Positions 1 through 8,800 of a stretch of 26,875 bases of DNA are shown in pieces. The first letter of the stretch is position 1. Each line of letters opens with the position of its first letter. The notes below the pieces were generated by a model. That model was not told where the DNA came from. It did no database searches and was given only the letters and a program-made list of their open reading frames with translations. The translations under genes and the position numbers were made by a program. The stretch spans positions 1-26,875 of the forward strand of contig DHSP01000063.1 in assembly GCA_002408485.1 (NCBI GenBank). Direction: 5' to 3'. This stretch comes from Proteiniphilum sp. UBA5283. GTDB taxonomy: Bacteria > Bacteroidota > Bacteroidia > Bacteroidales > Dysgonomonadaceae.

Positions 1-177
1 GGAGGCTATCCAGATCAACCCCTGATGATCCTGAATGATATATCTTACCGTGTTGTGCGATAATCCATCTTTGCTGTCGATATGTTCAATCCGGATCCCT
101 TCGTTGCCATAGATAAGCATTGGCAGTAGGAAGAGGAACGTGAACAGTGTTTTTTTTATGTGGAATGGATGGATCAT
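1..177 (-). CDS. Hybrid two-component system sensor/regulator, N-terminal fragment (partial)
   Basis: The reverse complement from ATG at 177 reads 59 codons to the window edge without a stop. Residues 1-24 look like a signal peptide (a KK pair, then a Leu/Phe-rich core, ending LIYG). They are followed by EHIDSKDGLSHNTV and IIQDHQGLIWIAS. This is the hallmark start of the periplasmic two-component-regulator propeller of hybrid two-component systems, which in full are about 1300-1400 residues with kinase, receiver and AraC-type DNA-binding domains. None of those later domains is visible here. An in-frame TAA lies 21 bases upstream of the ATG, so this is the first possible ATG. The gene is divergent from the PUL operon, the usual position for the regulator that senses an oligosaccharide and activates the adjacent susC/susD genes. 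Its identity rests on a short stretch, but the motif is very characteristic. Confidence 0.85.
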   Translation of the reverse strand, partial: MIHPFHIKKTLFTFLFLLPMLIYGNEGIRIEHIDSKDGLSHNTVRYIIQDHQGLIWIAS

Positions 178-228
178 TTCTGTTTGTAGTTGTCTTTAAT
201 TTGGTAAAGTCTCTTCTATGATATCCAT

Positions 229-247
229 CATGATTATAGGAATCATG
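229..247. repeat. Short inverted repeat in regulator leader
   Basis: CATGATT (229-235) and AATCATG (241-247) are perfect 7-base complements around a 5-base spacer. It lies between the candidate regulator promoter and the regulator start codon, so it would be in its mRNA leader. It could be a weak RNA hairpin or an operator half-site pair. A match this short in A+T-rich DNA may be chance. Confidence 0.25.
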
Positions 248-265
248 TTTTGTCAACTTAGTGTA

Positions 266-280
266 AAAGAATCATTCTTT
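266..280. repeat. 15-base near-palindrome at the predicted regulator transcription start
   Basis: AAAGAAT (266-272), a single C, then ATTCTTT (274-280) form a perfect 7+7 inverted repeat. It sits immediately downstream, on the minus strand, of the candidate -7 element at 282-289, so it would overlap the start of the regulator transcript. This is a possible operator for self-regulation. It is seen only as a pattern, and no known factor is implied. Confidence 0.3.
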
Positions 281-281
281 G

Positions 282-289
282 CAAAAATA
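282..289 (-). promoter_or_regulatory. Candidate -7 element for the divergent regulator gene
   Basis: On the minus strand this reads TATTTTTG, an exact match to the Bacteroides -7 consensus TAnnTTTG. It would start transcription near 275, giving a leader of about 100 bases to the ATG at 177. No clear TTTG -33 element lies at the usual distance upstream, so the call rests on the -7 box alone in an A+T-rich gap. Confidence 0.35.
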
Positions 290-326
290 ACAAATAATAA
301 TTAATCAATAAATAAATTGCCTGATG

Positions 327-338
327 CTGTACAATTGT
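327..338. promoter_or_regulatory. Repeat copy 1 (CTGTACAATTGT), candidate operator
   Basis: The 12-mer CTGTACAATTGT occurs here and again at 386-397, 59 bases apart, in the gap between the regulator and the operon. This copy lies inside a perfect 12-base palindrome, GTACAATTGTAC, at 329-340. Direct or palindromic repeats upstream of a PUL operon are the expected form of a binding site for the AraC-type output domain of a hybrid two-component regulator. That link is inferred. Confidence 0.45.
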
Positions 339-385
339 ACGGTTTTAAGGCAATAATTCCAGTAAATATCTTTATTTGTATATTT

Positions 386-397
386 CTGTACAATTGT
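386..397. promoter_or_regulatory. Repeat copy 2 (CTGTACAATTGT), candidate operator
   Basis: Exact second copy of the 12-mer at 327-338. Here only the inner 8 bases, ACAATTGT, are palindromic, because the right flank is TATG rather than AC. Its centre is about 65-70 bases upstream of the transcription start predicted from the -7 box at 444-451. That suits an activator binding just upstream of the promoter. Confidence 0.45.
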
Positions 398-443
398 TAT
401 GAAAAAATGAATGAAATTACCGATCAGAGATGTTAAATGCTGA

Positions 444-451
444 TAATTTTG
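444..451 (+). promoter_or_regulatory. Candidate -7 element of the main PUL operon
   Basis: TAATTTTG matches the Bacteroides -7 consensus TAnnTTTG exactly. Transcription would start near 458, leaving an A+T-rich leader of about 70 bases before the ATG at 531. The expected -33 position (near 418-424) has no TTTG. An activator-dependent promoter is often weak in this way, which fits a neighbouring regulator and the two repeats upstream. Confidence 0.45.
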
Positions 452-530
452 CTGTGCGGTGAACTTTAAAAGAAATATATAATACTTAAATATTTATTCT
501 ACGTTCAAATTATTGCTTCACTATATTATC

Positions 531-2018
531 ATGAAGATTAAATATTATTTGCTGCTAACTTTATATTTTACATTTATTCTAACTACGATAGACTTCGCTA
601 GTTTCAATAATAATCATTTTTTGACAGAGAAGGATATTTTTTCTATTGAAAGTAAGCGTAACTCGAAACAAACTCTGACTTTTCCTGATTTTTCTGGAAA
701 TATTATAGCTTTTCCAGGAGCAGAGGGATATGGTAAAAATGCTACTGGTGGTCGATACGGTAAATTGTATTGTGTAACAAATCTGAGTGATGCCGGTCAC
801 GGATCATTTCGGGATGCTGTTAGTGAACCGAACAGGATCGTTGTATTCAAAGTGGCGGGAATTATTGAACTCAGCTCTAACCCTATTAAATTATTAAGCA
901 ATCAGACAATTTTGGGGCAAACTGCACCTGGAGACGGAATTGTGCTTTATGGTGGTCGATTATCGGCCAGCGGGGCTTCCAATACAATTGTTCGATATTT
1001 ACGAATTAGGATGGGAGCAAATTTCCAAGGGCAGTCAGATGCGGTAGGTATGGCTTATGGTACTAATGTCATTTTTGATCATTGCTCTATCACTTGGGGT
1101 AAAGATGAAAACTTCTCAATCAGCAGCAGTAACCGAACCAAGCCTCTTGAAAATATAACCATTCAGAATAGCATAATTGGGCAGGGTTTACAAAATCACT
1201 CTTGTGGAGGCCTTATGCAGACTGATATGACAGGAGGGGTGACAATTTTCAGAAATCTTTATATTGACAATCATACAAGGAATCCCAAAGTAAAAGGATT
1301 AAATCAATTTGTCAATAATGTCGTTTATAATTGGGGCGGAGGAACTGCTTATGATATGGGGGGTAACTCAAAAGGCCCATCAGAAACTACCATAGAGAAT
1401 AATTACTTTATTTTGGGACCAGCTGAAACCTACAGGGGCTCTCGTCAAAGTAATGGCGAGATTGTTGTTAAAAAAAATACGCTCACTCCATCTAAACCTT
1501 TCAAGGGAGGAAATTCATTGTTTAGAACATATTGGGCTGGAAATTACTTTGATGACAATAAGGATGGGAAACTGAATGGTCGTCTTATGAATTTTGAAAA
1601 AGATTGTGAGGGAAGTCCTACATTTTTAGAAACACGCTCAGTTTTACACTCTTTGATACAATCTCAGACTTCTGCAGAAAGTGCTTATGAGTGGATTGTA
1701 GAGAATGTGGGTGCTACCTTACCCAAACGAGATCAGGTTGACACCTATCTAGTGAAAGAATTGACATCATTAGGATTAAAAGGTATAATTATTCAAAATG
1801 AAACTAATAAGGATCAATTCCCCATCGGTGGCCCGGGCTTCATACAAACTGGTTCAATACAATTAGATTCAGATAATGATGGTATACCCGATGCTTTTGA
1901 AGAAAAATGGGGACTGGAAAATGATGATCCGTCCGATGCATTAAAAATTGCCCCTAACGGCTATACCAATATTGAGAATTACGCATTTTCATTAGAATAT
2001 CCTGAACTATACAAATAG
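531..2018 (+). CDS. Family PL1 pectate lyase-like enzyme, first of a tandem pair
   Basis: A 495-residue exported protein predicted to cleave polygalacturonate-type pectin by beta-elimination, as PL1 pectate lyases do with Ca2+. The start chosen is ATG 531; an in-frame TTG at 513 would add six unneeded residues. Residues 1-25 are a hydrophobic signal sequence with no lipobox Cys. The right-handed beta-helix begins with FPGAEGYGKNATGGR (61-75). It carries the family motif FDHCSITWG (182-190) and the RNPKVK segment (250-255), in the position of the catalytic-Arg motif RxPxxR. The C-terminal DSDNDGIPDAFEEKWG (446-461) is a thrombospondin-type-3-like Ca2+-binding loop common in Bacteroidetes PL1 proteins. 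It is first in the operon, 33 bases before a close paralogue at 2052. Pectate lyase is the best call; pectin lyase or a rhamnogalacturonan-related activity cannot be excluded. Confidence 0.88.
   Translation: MKIKYYLLLTLYFTFILTTIDFASFNNNHFLTEKDIFSIESKRNSKQTLTFPDFSGNIIAFPGAEGYGKNATGGRYGKLYCVTNLSDAGHGSFRDAVSEPNRIVVFKVAGIIELSSNPIKLLSNQTILGQTAPGDGIVLYGGRLSASGASNTIVRYLRIRMGANFQGQSDAVGMAYGTNVIFDHCSITWGKDENFSISSSNRTKPLENITIQNSIIGQGLQNHSCGGLMQTDMTGGVTIFRNLYIDNHTRNPKVKGLNQFVNNVVYNWGGGTAYDMGGNSKGPSETTIENNYFILGPAETYRGSRQSNGEIVVKKNTLTPSKPFKGGNSLFRTYWAGNYFDDNKDGKLNGRLMNFEKDCEGSPTFLETRSVLHSLIQSQTSAESAYEWIVENVGATLPKRDQVDTYLVKELTSLGLKGIIIQNETNKDQFPIGGPGFIQTGSIQLDSDNDGIPDAFEEKWGLENDDPSDALKIAPNGYTNIENYAFSLEYPELYK
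1296..1319 (+). repeat. 24-base identical block shared by the tandem PL1 genes, copy 1
   Basis: These 24 bases, encoding part of GLNQFVNN, are identical to 2832-2855 in the next gene. They are the longest perfect match I noticed between the paralogues. The match reflects tandem gene duplication and could support recombination between the copies. Confidence 0.6.
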
Positions 2019-2051
2019 TTAAACCTTCTCATTTTAACAATACTATATATT

Positions 2052-3554
2052 ATGAAAGCAATAAAAGACTGTTTCCTTATTCTATTGATAGGATTATTTA
2101 CCTTTTCATGTGTTGACAAGAATGGAGAAGTTGATCTTTTTCCTGAAATTCCGACAGGTGAAGATGTCTCAAATGAAGGTGAAGATAACGGGGATCAAGA
2201 AGAAGAAACTAAAGCATTTCCTATTTTCCCCGGTGGAGTTCTTGCTTTTCCCGGGGCTGAAGGTTATGGTAGGAATGCTACTGGTGGGCGAGGTGGAGAA
2301 ATTTACCATGTCAAGAACTTGAATGATAATGGTCCTGGGTCCTTTCGAGATGCTGTCAGTATGTCGAACAGGATTGTGGTTTTTGATGTGGCAGGAATCA
2401 TAAAGCTTAGCGCAACGCCTATTGTATTAAAAAGTAATCAGACCATATTAGGTCAAACAGCTCCTGGAGATGGAGTTGTACTTTATGGCGGGCGATTATC
2501 GGCAAGTGGTGCAACCAATACCATCGTACGATACTTACGGGTAAGAATGGGGGCTGCATTTCCCAGTCAGGCAGATGCGGCAGGGGTTGCGAATGGCTCT
2601 GATATAATATTCGACCATTGTTCTTTTAGTTGGGGACGGGATGAGAATTTCTCCATCAATGGTGATGGAAAAGGCACCCCTCCTCGAAACATCACAATTC
2701 AGAACAGTATTATTGGGCATGGTCTCCAGAATCACTCTTGTGGAGGTTTGATTCAGACCGGAATAAATGATGGAGTCACTATTTTCCGCAATCTGTATAT
2801 CAACAACAATTCACGAAATCCCAAGGTAAAGGGATTAAATCAATTTGTCAATAATACGGTTTACAATTGGGGTAGTGGCACTGCTTATGATATGGGAGGT
2901 GACTCTGGCGGATTATCAGAAACAACAATAGAAGATAATTATTTTATTGTTGGACTCGGAAAATCCTATAGAGGGGTGGCGCAGGCAGATGGTTCAATTG
3001 TAACTGAAGTTTCCTATCTTAATCCATCCAAGCCATTCTCTGGAGGAAATTCACAATTCAGAACATTCTGGCGGGGTAATTATTTTGACAATGACAAAGA
3101 CGGTACTTTAAACGGTCGACTAATGGATTGGGAAAAAGATTGTTCCGGATCGCCTCTTTTTTTAGACTCTCGTTCAGATTTACATCCATTGATTCTAAGT
3201 CAAACAACAGCTGATAAGGCATATGAGTGGATCGTCGAGAATGTGGGAGCATCACTTCCCAAGCGTGATCAGGTAGACTCCTATCTGGTGGAGGAGCTAA
3301 CCTCATTGGGTATTAAAGGTACAATCATAAGAAATGAAACAAACGCGGAACAGTTCCCCATTGGTGGTCCGGGTATCATTCAATCAGGTTCTCTGCCATT
3401 GGATACAGATCAGGACGGTATGCCAGATGCCTTCGAAAAGGAGTGGGGGTTGGATATGGATGATCCGTCTGATGCAACAAAGATTGCTATTAACGGATAT
3501 ACTAATATTGAGAATTATACATTTTCGTTAGAATACCCTGATAAATATAAATAA
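2052..3554 (+). CDS. Family PL1 pectate lyase-like lipoprotein, second of a tandem pair
   Basis: A 500-residue paralogue of the preceding gene, collinear through the whole catalytic region. Unlike that copy it has a lipoprotein signal: LFTFSC with Cys20, then VDKNGEVD and an acidic, low-complexity linker to about residue 55 rich in E, D and G. This suggests anchoring in the outer membrane and display at the cell surface. Landmarks are FPGAEGYGRNATGGR (66-80), FDHCSFSWG (187-195), RNPKVK (255-260) and the Ca2+-loop DTDQDGMPDAFEKEWG (451-466). The predicted reaction is Ca2+-dependent beta-elimination of a galacturonan backbone. The gene ends 18 bases before the FAS1 gene. Likely role: surface attack that feeds the SusCD transporters, with the non-lipidated copy acting elsewhere. 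That division of labour is inference. Confidence 0.88.
   Translation: MKAIKDCFLILLIGLFTFSCVDKNGEVDLFPEIPTGEDVSNEGEDNGDQEEETKAFPIFPGGVLAFPGAEGYGRNATGGRGGEIYHVKNLNDNGPGSFRDAVSMSNRIVVFDVAGIIKLSATPIVLKSNQTILGQTAPGDGVVLYGGRLSASGATNTIVRYLRVRMGAAFPSQADAAGVANGSDIIFDHCSFSWGRDENFSINGDGKGTPPRNITIQNSIIGHGLQNHSCGGLIQTGINDGVTIFRNLYINNNSRNPKVKGLNQFVNNTVYNWGSGTAYDMGGDSGGLSETTIEDNYFIVGLGKSYRGVAQADGSIVTEVSYLNPSKPFSGGNSQFRTFWRGNYFDNDKDGTLNGRLMDWEKDCSGSPLFLDSRSDLHPLILSQTTADKAYEWIVENVGASLPKRDQVDSYLVEELTSLGIKGTIIRNETNAEQFPIGGPGIIQSGSLPLDTDQDGMPDAFEKEWGLDMDDPSDATKIAINGYTNIENYTFSLEYPDKYK
2832..2855 (+). repeat. 24-base identical block shared by the tandem PL1 genes, copy 2
   Basis: Second copy of the block at 1296-1319, in the equivalent codons just after RNPKVK. 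Surrounding third-codon positions differ, so the duplication is not recent. Confidence 0.6.
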
Positions 3555-3572
3555 TTAATTATTACTTAAAAC

Positions 3573-5819
3573 ATGAAAAATAGGTTATATGTCATGAAAA
3601 TGTCGTGCTTGTTGATTGTCAGTGTCATGGTCCTATTGTCCTGCGAAAACAAGATGCTTGAACATTATGAAGAACCAGCATGGTTGAAAGGGAGTACCTG
3701 GGATGTATTAATGGAAAAAGGAAATTATTCCATTTTTCTCGAGGGAATTGAATTGGCTGGTTTTAAGCCAATTGTAGAAGGGAAGAGTATTCTTACTATA
3801 ATGGCACCAACTAATGATGCTTTTTCTGGATATCTATCCAGTAAGGGGTATTCTCAAATTGGTGATATAGATAAGGATGAGTTGAGAAAGCTAATTGGAT
3901 TTCACCTGCTATACTATTCTTACAACAAGAATAAGATGGTTAATTTCCGGCCGGAAGGTGATTTGGCTACTGATGAAGATAAAAATATTAACGCTGGCCT
4001 TTACTATAAGTTTAGGACAAGAAGTAGCAACAAAGTGTCCATTGAGGTAACTTCAGAGGGTAAACAGGTGACAGTTTATCATTTAGAACGCTTTGCTCCG
4101 GTGTTTTCTCACCGATTTTTTAATTCGAAAGGAATTGATGCCAAGACCAACTATGAATACTTTTATCCTGAGTCACAATGGAAAGGAGATGACGGATTTA
4201 ATGTTTCTAATGCTTCAGTAGAGGAGTATGAAATTCGTGCAGATAATGGATTTATTTACACAATTGACCAAGTGTTAGATCCACTGGAAACTATTTATAC
4301 AGAGATGAAAGAAAGAGAAAACTATTCTCTCTTTTTTGATCTTTACGATTCCTATAGCACATTTGAGTATGATCAGACTCTCTCGTCTGATTATGGGGAA
4401 ACCATTGGGGTAGACTCTCTTTATCTGCATAAACATGGAGCATTGCCCCCAATCGCCATGGAGTGGCCTGTAACTTCATTTCAGGATATTAGCGCATTAT
4501 CCTCTCAGTCTTATAGCATTTTTGCACTTTCCAATAATGCGTTGAACGATTTTTTCAACCGCTACTGGAAAATTGGAGATTATACAACACTTAATGAAGT
4601 AGACCCTTTGGTAATGAGATATATGATTGGTCAATATGTTTACGGTGGATCAATTGTTTTTCCTGAAGAGATTGTCAATCGGAAAGTGATGAATGCGTAT
4701 GGCACCTACTTCGATTTCGATCCTATGTCAATTGCGGATAAGGAAATATGCATAAATGGAAGTTTTTACGGTTTGGATCATATCGATACTCCGCCATTGT
4801 TTGCATCTGTTGTTGGTCCAGCTTTCAGAGACAAGGTAAATACACCCTATTTGTATGCATTGGAAGGATCAACCTTACTCAACTCTTTTGTTTCAAGCGA
4901 TGTGAGTTTTACAATGTTAATACCGAGCGAAGCACAGATTAACAGTGCAGAAATGTATCTGATGTCATATACTACCGGAAAGGTTTTACAAGAAATAACC
5001 GAAGATGGTATGGGAGAGGTGTCAGCTGGTAAGTTACAAAGTATGGTGAATATGCATACCGTTTATGGGGGTATGGGTTTAAGCTCTGCAGGTAAGAAAG
5101 TACTTGCAACCCAACTGCCGTTTAATTATTGGTATATAAAAGATGGTATGATTACCAATAATGCACTGTTTAACAGGATTATTGAGCCTGATTTCAACGG
5201 AACCTTGTTTGTTCCGTTCCAGGAGATTACCAATAACGGAGCTCCGTGGTCGAATGGAAAAGCGTATTCTTATGGGAGTGGGGAAGTCTTCTTTGAAGAA
5301 GAGGCATCAGATGGCCTCGCTTATAGAATTGCTGTTACCAACGATGCTAGATATCCATTTAATTCGTTTTCTCAATTGTTGAAAAAAGCTAATATGGTTG
5401 TGGGTACCAACATCATGGGATTATCAATGGGACGCTTTATTGCTTTTATTCCCACAAACGAAGCAATAAAAGTGGCTCTTGCTGATAACCTGATTCCTGG
5501 TATAACAAATGGTACAATAGCTTCTGACGGATCCATTTCGGCAGAGTCAATTGATGTTGGAATGCTTCAGAACTATTTGTTTTCGTATTTCCTCCGTTCA
5601 CCTGAGAATGTAATTACTACTTATCCCTATCTGGGATCAGCTATGCAAAGTGGAGTCTATAAAACTGCTAGTGGAAGAAATCTGAAATATAGTGACAAAG
5701 GTAACACCATAAGTGTACAATTGGATGATCGTCAGGAAGTGAATGTGACCTCTTCATACGACTACTTTCCATTCGCATATAATGATGGAGGGTTTCATCT
5801 TATAGAGGCTATACTTTAA
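3573..5819 (+). CDS. Multi-domain fasciclin (FAS1) lipoprotein A
   Basis: A 748-residue lipoprotein with signal sequence to Cys24 (VLLSC) followed by ENKMLEHYEE, an acidic stretch typical of surface-exposed lipoproteins in this phylum. I read about four FAS1-like repeats. Their central strands are TIMAPTNDAF (75-84), SYSIFALSNNAL (about 313-324), FTMLIPSEAQI (about 445) and FIAFIPTNEAI (about 622). Repeats one and two each open with NYS[IL]F (51-55 and 250-254). FAS1 domains mediate adhesion or ligand binding in other systems; no catalytic site is known for them. The gene lies between the PL1 pair and susC1, where glycan-binding accessory lipoproteins are often encoded. Its role as a surface glycan-binding or scaffold protein is inferred. 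In-frame ATGs at codons 8 and 10 are alternative starts that would still leave a usable signal. Confidence 0.8.
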   Translation: MKNRLYVMKMSCLLIVSVMVLLSCENKMLEHYEEPAWLKGSTWDVLMEKGNYSIFLEGIELAGFKPIVEGKSILTIMAPTNDAFSGYLSSKGYSQIGDIDKDELRKLIGFHLLYYSYNKNKMVNFRPEGDLATDEDKNINAGLYYKFRTRSSNKVSIEVTSEGKQVTVYHLERFAPVFSHRFFNSKGIDAKTNYEYFYPESQWKGDDGFNVSNASVEEYEIRADNGFIYTIDQVLDPLETIYTEMKERENYSLFFDLYDSYSTFEYDQTLSSDYGETIGVDSLYLHKHGALPPIAMEWPVTSFQDISALSSQSYSIFALSNNALNDFFNRYWKIGDYTTLNEVDPLVMRYMIGQYVYGGSIVFPEEIVNRKVMNAYGTYFDFDPMSIADKEICINGSFYGLDHIDTPPLFASVVGPAFRDKVNTPYLYALEGSTLLNSFVSSDVSFTMLIPSEAQINSAEMYLMSYTTGKVLQEITEDGMGEVSAGKLQSMVNMHTVYGGMGLSSAGKKVLATQLPFNYWYIKDGMITNNALFNRIIEPDFNGTLFVPFQEITNNGAPWSNGKAYSYGSGEVFFEEEASDGLAYRIAVTNDARYPFNSFSQLLKKANMVVGTNIMGLSMGRFIAFIPTNEAIKVALADNLIPGITNGTIASDGSISAESIDVGMLQNYLFSYFLRSPENVITTYPYLGSAMQSGVYKTASGRNLKYSDKGNTISVQLDDRQEVNVTSSYDYFPFAYNDGGFHLIEAIL

Positions 5820-5849
5820 TTCTGATTTTGAAAAATAATAATTGATCGT

Positions 5850-8800
5850 ATGAAATTTTTAAAACTCTCTATAATAATCATTCTGCTTTTACTAGCAAAA
5901 GATGTACTTTCCCAAGAACAGATTGTAACAGGACAGGTTACTGAAATGATTAACAGGAAAGCTGAGCCGATGATTGGTGTTAACGTAAATATAATGAATG
6001 CCCAAAATAGATCTATCGGTGGGGTTGCAACTGATATAGAAGGCTATTACAGATTAAGAATACCCAGAGGAGAAGGGGATATCACTCTAGTCTTTTCGTT
6101 TATTGGAATGGAGACGCAGAGAATTAAATATACCGGTCAGAAGACCTTGGATGTTAGAATGAAATCTAGTGAAGAACTATTAGATGAAGTAGTGGTCAGC
6201 GCTCAAATGGTTGAGCGAAACGATATGGGAATTAGTCGAAAAGAGATGGTTAGTGCCACTCAGAAAATTGAAATGGAGGATATTGTTTCTCAAACACCGG
6301 TCGTATCGGTTGAAGAGGCATTGCAAGGACGTTTGGGGGGCGTAGACATCGTTATGGGCGGGGGTGATCCAGGAGCAAGGAGTTCAATCCGTATTCGGGG
6401 GACCAACACCCTCAATGCTTCATCTGATCCATTAATTGTTATTGACGGGATTCCTTATTCAACAGATATCAGCGAAGATTTCGATTTTTCTACAGCAAAC
6501 AATGAAGATCTGGGAGCGTTGATCAATATTGCTCCAACCGATATCGAATCGATAGAGGTGTTAAAAGATGTAGCTGCTACTGCAATTTGGGGTACGCAAG
6601 GTGCGAATGGTGTACTATTGATAACAACAAAAAAAGGATCCTCCGGTAAGACCAACTTCTCATTCTCTTCAAAACTAACATCCAGGATTGAACCAAAGAC
6701 AATCCCAATGCTAAATAGTAGCGAGTATACAGCTTTAATGCAGGAGGCAATATGGAATAGTGCCAATTACATCGGTATGTCCAGTCCCTCAAATATCTAC
6801 TTGAGGCTACTTTATGATACGCCTGAAATTGGATTTGAACCTGATTGGGCCTATTTTAATGAATTCAATCAGGAAACAGATTGGCTAGGTGAAATACGAA
6901 GGAATGGTTTGATATGGGACAATAGCTTTTCAATGGGAGGTGGTGGTGATAGGGCAACTTATCGATTGTCGATGGGATATTTAACAGATAAAGGGACCAC
7001 CATTGGTACCGGATTAGAAAGGCTAAACACTTCTTTGGATATCAATTACCAATTCTCAAATAAATTAAAATTCGGAGCCAATGTGACCTATTCTCAAACC
7101 GATCGAGATAATCACTGGGCTTCCACTGTGCGTACCGAAGCGTTCAGGAAAATGCCCAATAAATCACCTTATTGGATTGATAAAATTACCGGTGAACGAA
7201 CTTCGCAATATTTTTCCTACCAGACTGCAGACTTCGAGGGAGAGTTCAAGGGTTCGTCCAATTATAATCCCGTTGCAATGGCAAATGAGAGTTTTAACAA
7301 GTCTTTGCAGGGTGAATCAAAGCTCACTTTTCGAATGGACTACAAAGTGGCTCCGGGTCTCAATTATTCTGGATGGGCATCTATCAATATGCGAACTTTG
7401 AAAAACAGGAAATTTCTCCCTCAGGTAGTCACTGGGGTTGTATGGACGGACAAGTATGCAAATCAAAGTACTGATGGTTCCTCTGATCAGATGGATCTGC
7501 AAACCGAGAACAAACTAATTTTTATTAAAAACTGGGAGAGAAAACACAATCTAGTGGCAACTGGAGTATTTCGTACCTCACAATCACAAAAATCAAGTTA
7601 CACAAGCACAACCTCTGGTAATGCATCTTCTGGTCTTTCTGATCCTATCGTTGGTAGTACAGTAGAAGGAATAGGTTCAGGTGACACAGAAGTACGTAAA
7701 ATTTCTGGAATTGGATTGTTGAATTACACTTTGATGGACCGCTATGTAGCACAGTTTACACTTACGATGGAAGGAAATTCAGCTATGGGAAGGTCCAATA
7801 GATTCGGTTATTTTCCAACCCTCGGCCTTTCATGGAACATGCAGAACGAACCTTTTCTGGCAAACTCAAAAGAATGGTTGGATGAGTCAAAGATACGCTT
7901 AAGCTTAGGGCAGAGTGGCAGATCTCCTGGTGGTTCGTCTCTCTATCTCGGGGCATTTGGCTCATTGGGTGAGTACATGGATATGTCGGCGGTTCATCCT
8001 ATTAGGATACAACTCGATAAATTGAAATGGGAAACATCTACGGAGTATAATGCTGGTATGGATATAGGTTTATTTACCAATAAACTTAGATTTACGTTTG
8101 ATTATTATCAAAAGCATGTTTCCGATTTGTTACAAACGGATGTAGATATTCCATCAAGTTCGGGTTATGCATCTCTAAAATATTTCAACTCGGGGGAGTT
8201 GAGCAATATTGGATGGGAATTTCGCACCGATGCAGTATTATATGAAAAAGATGATTTACGGGTAAGTGCCTATCTTAATCTGAATCGGAATATCAATAAG
8301 ATTATTGAAATACCGTCAAATATGAAACAGGAAAATTACTCTTTTAACAATGGAAACTATGCTACCCGAGTGGAAGAGGGATTGCCTCTTGGTTCTTTTT
8401 TTGGTTATCGTTACGGCGGTGTTTATCAGAACCATGAATCGACTTACGCCAGAGACAGAGAGGGTAATATAATGAACGATGTGGAAGGAAATCCCATTAT
8501 CATGAAAAATGGAACAGCGACCGTATATCCGGGCGATGCGATTTATGAAGATATTAATCATGACGGTGTGATCAATGAATATGATATTGTTTATCTTGGT
8601 AATTTCATGCCGGTAGTCACTGCTGGCTCCGGAATCAGTATCCGATATAAACAGCTCACTTTGAATGCTTTCTTTCATGGGCGACTTGGTCAGAAGATCA
8701 TCAATGCTACGCGAATTGCTAACGAGTCAATGTATAATAAAAACAATCAGAGCAAAGCCGTATTGAGACGCTGGCGTAATGAGGGTGACGATACTGATAT

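Noticed and set aside
379..386. TATATTTC as an alternative -7 element for the operon
   Set aside because: It misses the final G of TAnnTTTG, and an exact match lies closer to the start at 444-451.
513..530. TTG start adding six residues to the first PL1 protein
   Set aside because: ATG 531 begins directly with MKIKYYLLL, a normal signal sequence; the extra residues have no support.
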